DNA of 64,000 nt from Saccharum officinarum (lineage: Eukaryota; Streptophyta; Magnoliopsida; Poales; Poaceae). The stretch is taken from the NCBI GenBank assembly GCA_020631735.1, contig CM036160.1, positions 110,295,860 through 110,359,859 on the forward strand, read 5' to 3'. Shown here in pieces: positions 61,371 through 64,000 of this stretch. Each line of letters begins with the position of its first letter. The first letter of the stretch is position 1. A program made the translations under genes and the position numbers. A model generated the notes under the pieces. The model was not told where the DNA came from. It was given only the letters and a program-made list of their open reading frames with translations, and did not search any database.

Positions 61371-64000
61371 GAATAACAGAAATCTAAACCATTCCTCTCC
61401 CAGCTATCCTCTTTGCTTTTCTTATCTGTTCTTTCTCATTTTTTTTGCGATTACATAGTATAACACAGACGCTCACAACTCAAACAGACTCACCCCTCGA
61501 AGATTGGGCTGTAAATCCTCAAGATGACGAAGTCAGTGTAGGCGCCTCACTATCGACGAGAACGTCGCCTACAAATGAAAGTTCCTTACTTCTTTGTTGT
61601 TCTACCCTAATTCAGTCCATTTCTACTTACCCGACCCTCTAGTTCGTGACAAATTAGTAACAGGCGCCTCTCAATTCGGGGACCTAAATTTTTTCACCGG
61701 TTTCATGTTGTTTTGCGTGCTAGAACATGCTCCGAGGCTGGACCAAGCATGAGGAGAAGATGGTGGCGACACTGGAGGACTTGTTCAGGCAATTCGAAGG
61801 ATTCCAACCGATGATGAAGCAATCCCGTGACAAGCTCTCCACATTGGATGCACGGCGTGGCGCGGTGGACGAATCGATGGGGTCACTGCTCTCCAAGATC
61901 GATGACACGGCGGCGCAACTGCTTTGGCTAGAGCTCCACCACCTCCACCCCCTTCACCGAGCGGTTGGGTCGGCCACATCAACCTCACCGCGTTCCTCAC
62001 CCATCGGCACGCGCATTTGCATCGCCAAGCGAATAACCCCATGGGCATGGCAAATCAGCTCACCACCGGGTTGCTGGCGGTGGCGTCCTCGGACCCTCGC
62101 CACGCCTGGTCAACGATATATCGCCTGATCCCATTCATTCTGTTGGGATTGACATGAGTGTAGAGAGACCGAGGTCTCTGCTCTCAATCTATTCCTAAGA
62201 TGTAGGTTCCAAAATTTGATGGCTCTAATGCACGCTTATGGCGGGATCGATGCGAGATGTATATCGAGGTGTTCGAGGTTCATCCCGACTTGAAGACTCA
62301 TTTTGCTGCTCTCAATTTTCTAGGTCAGGCTGCGGTTTGGTTACAAACAGTTCAGCATTGAGGTCGGTTTCAGACTTGGGACTCGATGGTAAATGTTGTC
62401 TTCAATCGCTTTGACAAGGATCAACGTCAGATACAAGTGAGGCTATTGGACTCTCCGAAACAATTGGGCTCTATAGAGGAGTATCAATCCAAATTTGAAG
62501 AGTTATCACATGGCATTCTTCTATATAATTCCTCTTATGATTATACTTTCTTTGTCACACGTTTTTTTGGGAGGTCTGCATAGGCCCAAAAGAGTGCAAG
62601 TTGCTAGTGAGTTGGCTATCACGTAACAAGTGGAGTTGAATCCGATGAAAAGCAAAAGCAAAAGTCTGTTTGACAACAAGGGATTCAGTAGATTTCAGTC
62701 AAAGCTTAGTTCTATTGGAGATAAGCGAAAACCAATGACGAAGAAGGATGAGAGTAATACTGCAGAACCATCTTAGCCTACTGCTCCCTTGAAAAGTTGT
62801 TGGCTCTGAAAGCTTATCGCCAAGCCAGTAACCTTTTGTTTCACCTGTGGAGAGAAGTGGATAGGCAGAAACCATAAGTGCCCAACCATATTCCTCTTCA
62901 TGTTATTCAAGAGCTGTTGGAGCCTGTTCAAGTTGAGCCTAATCTAGATTATACCTCTACTGAGGAGGATTTAGAAGTTACAGCAAGACAGGTTGCCATG
63001 ACTGTGCAGCAGACACCTTCAGATGTTAATGTCAAAAGGAAGAATAGAACTCTGAGACTGAGCTTACATCTATCACTACTCTGCCCGTTTGCCAAGGTGG
63101 TATGGAACCAAATCCTAATCTGGGAGCACTTTGACACTCAGTTCACACAGTTCGACCAGGACCCCACTCACTTTGGAGCATGGTGGGAGGAGACCGTGTG
63201 TAAGGTCACCAAAGAAGACAGAAAGCGCTTCAATGGTTTGGTGATCTACACATGCTGGAATCTTTGGAATGAGAGAAATCGGCGAATATTCAGTAACGCC
63301 CAGGAATCGGCCTTGCAGGTTGCCTCAAGAATCAAAGAAGACATTGCACAAAGAAAGAGGGCTTTAGAAAGGGAAGGCTAGCAATCTGAAGTTGGTGTTG
63401 TACCCGTGTTCCTCCTTCCCACCGTTTTTTCCCTCCTCTGTTTTTCCTTTCCTTTGATTTGCGCTCTGTACATAAAACTCTTTTGCTCCTTCCTTAATTG
63501 AGAGGCAGAGCTCCTGCCATTCGTTTCAAAAAAACTCTGAGACTGAGGGATTCATTGGCAAGCATGAGGTGCGTATTCTGGTAGACTCTGGTAGTGCTTG
63601 AACCTTTGTTAGCTAGGAGTTAGCCTCTCATATTGAACAAGACCAGAAATCATGTGATCCTTTACACTTCACAACTGCTGATGGAAGTCAGACGCTCTCA
63701 GACCAATTGATCCCACAATTGCAATGGATGTGCAGGGGCATTGTTTCATTTATGATACCAGAATATTAACAATCAAGTTCTATGACATGATATTCGGTGT
63801 AGATTGGCTCATAGACCTATGTGGATACACTCGAGAAAGAAAATATTGAGATTCACTTATTAGAAGCAAAGAATTGTGTTGAGAGGAGTTAATGATGAGG
63901 CCTCCAAGTGTTCTCAGGTTTCGGCACGTAAGCTGAAGGGTTACTCACAAAGCGCTACTTCAGTTATGTCGATCTCTCACACTTTCCCAGCAGTTACTAC
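61371..64000 (+). mobile_element. Decayed chromovirus-type Ty3/gypsy gag-protease region (block B)
   Basis: Homologue of 21,641-23,690: VFNRFDKDQRQIQVRLLDSP, LGSIEEYQSKFEELSHGILL, a GEKWIGRNHKC knuckle remnant, and after a LINE fragment HEVRILVDSGS. Unlike block A it continues past 63,880 (ARKLKGLLTKSATSVMSISH) into the pre-RT region and runs off the window. Many stops; non-functional. Confidence 0.75.
63063..63533 (+). mobile_element. 5'-truncated LINE, 14-bp TSD
   Basis: ACTCTGAGACTGAG at 63,049-63,062 is repeated at 63,534-63,547, after a short poly(A). The 471-bp insert encodes the C-terminal end of a LINE ORF2 (CPFAKVVWNQI, YTCWNLWNERNRRIF) and a 3' UTR. Block A has the uninterrupted target at about 23,373-23,395, so the insertion is specific to block B. 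Confidence 0.88.

Overview
The window looks like nuclear DNA from a grass, most likely a panicoid such as sorghum, sugarcane or a relative. This is an inference from GT-AG introns, GC-rich coding exons, Stowaway-type and other MITEs, Mutator-like elements with 9-bp target-site duplications (TSDs), Ty3/gypsy elements with antisense ORFs and plant L1 LINEs. No prokaryotic, organellar, tRNA, rRNA or CRISPR feature was recognised.

The backbone is an old tandem duplication. Block A (about 189-23,690) and block B (about 31,080 to the right edge) carry the same order of landmarks: a GC-rich repeat edge, an unclassified shared stretch, a strictosidine-synthase-like / APMAP-type beta-propeller gene on the plus strand, and a decayed chromovirus-type Ty3/gypsy gag-protease region. 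Gene A (9,728-21,075) has six exons that join in frame into 365 codons with consensus splice sites. Gene B (52,449-60,918) is a pseudogene: a frameshift in exon 1, loss of the end of exon 2 with its 5' splice site at a truncated MITE, and an L1 LINE in exon 3.

Most of the remaining DNA is nested transposable elements, many with TSDs that can be read directly. In block A these are a 2.07-kb solo LTR (TSD CTCCC), a hAT-like element (8-bp TSD, 7/8) and, in intron 2 of gene A, a 9.6-kb Mutator-like element (TSD ATATTTATT). The Mutator-like element carries antisense fragments resembling eIF4A and eIF5A, a young non-autonomous LTR retrotransposon encoding an IQ-motif protein, a 0.9-kb T-depleted simple-sequence tract and a LINE-type retroposon with a 15-bp TSD.

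Between the blocks (about 23,690-31,080) lies a gypsy gag region split by a 4.1-kb solo LTR (TSD CATAG). In block B an 18-kb nest (33,641-51,800) contains an HSP20-like fragment hit by two long-TIR elements. The second of these was in turn invaded by a 13.8-kb Tat-type Ty3/gypsy element (TSD ATTTG) that carries an extra antisense multi-exon gene.

Only gene A looks like a functional host gene. Recent activity is best supported for the IQ-motif retroelement, whose two 460-bp LTRs differ at one position by eye. No clearly new enzymatic or defence system was found. The most unusual items are the chimeric Pack-MULE-like cargo and the IQ-motif retroelement.
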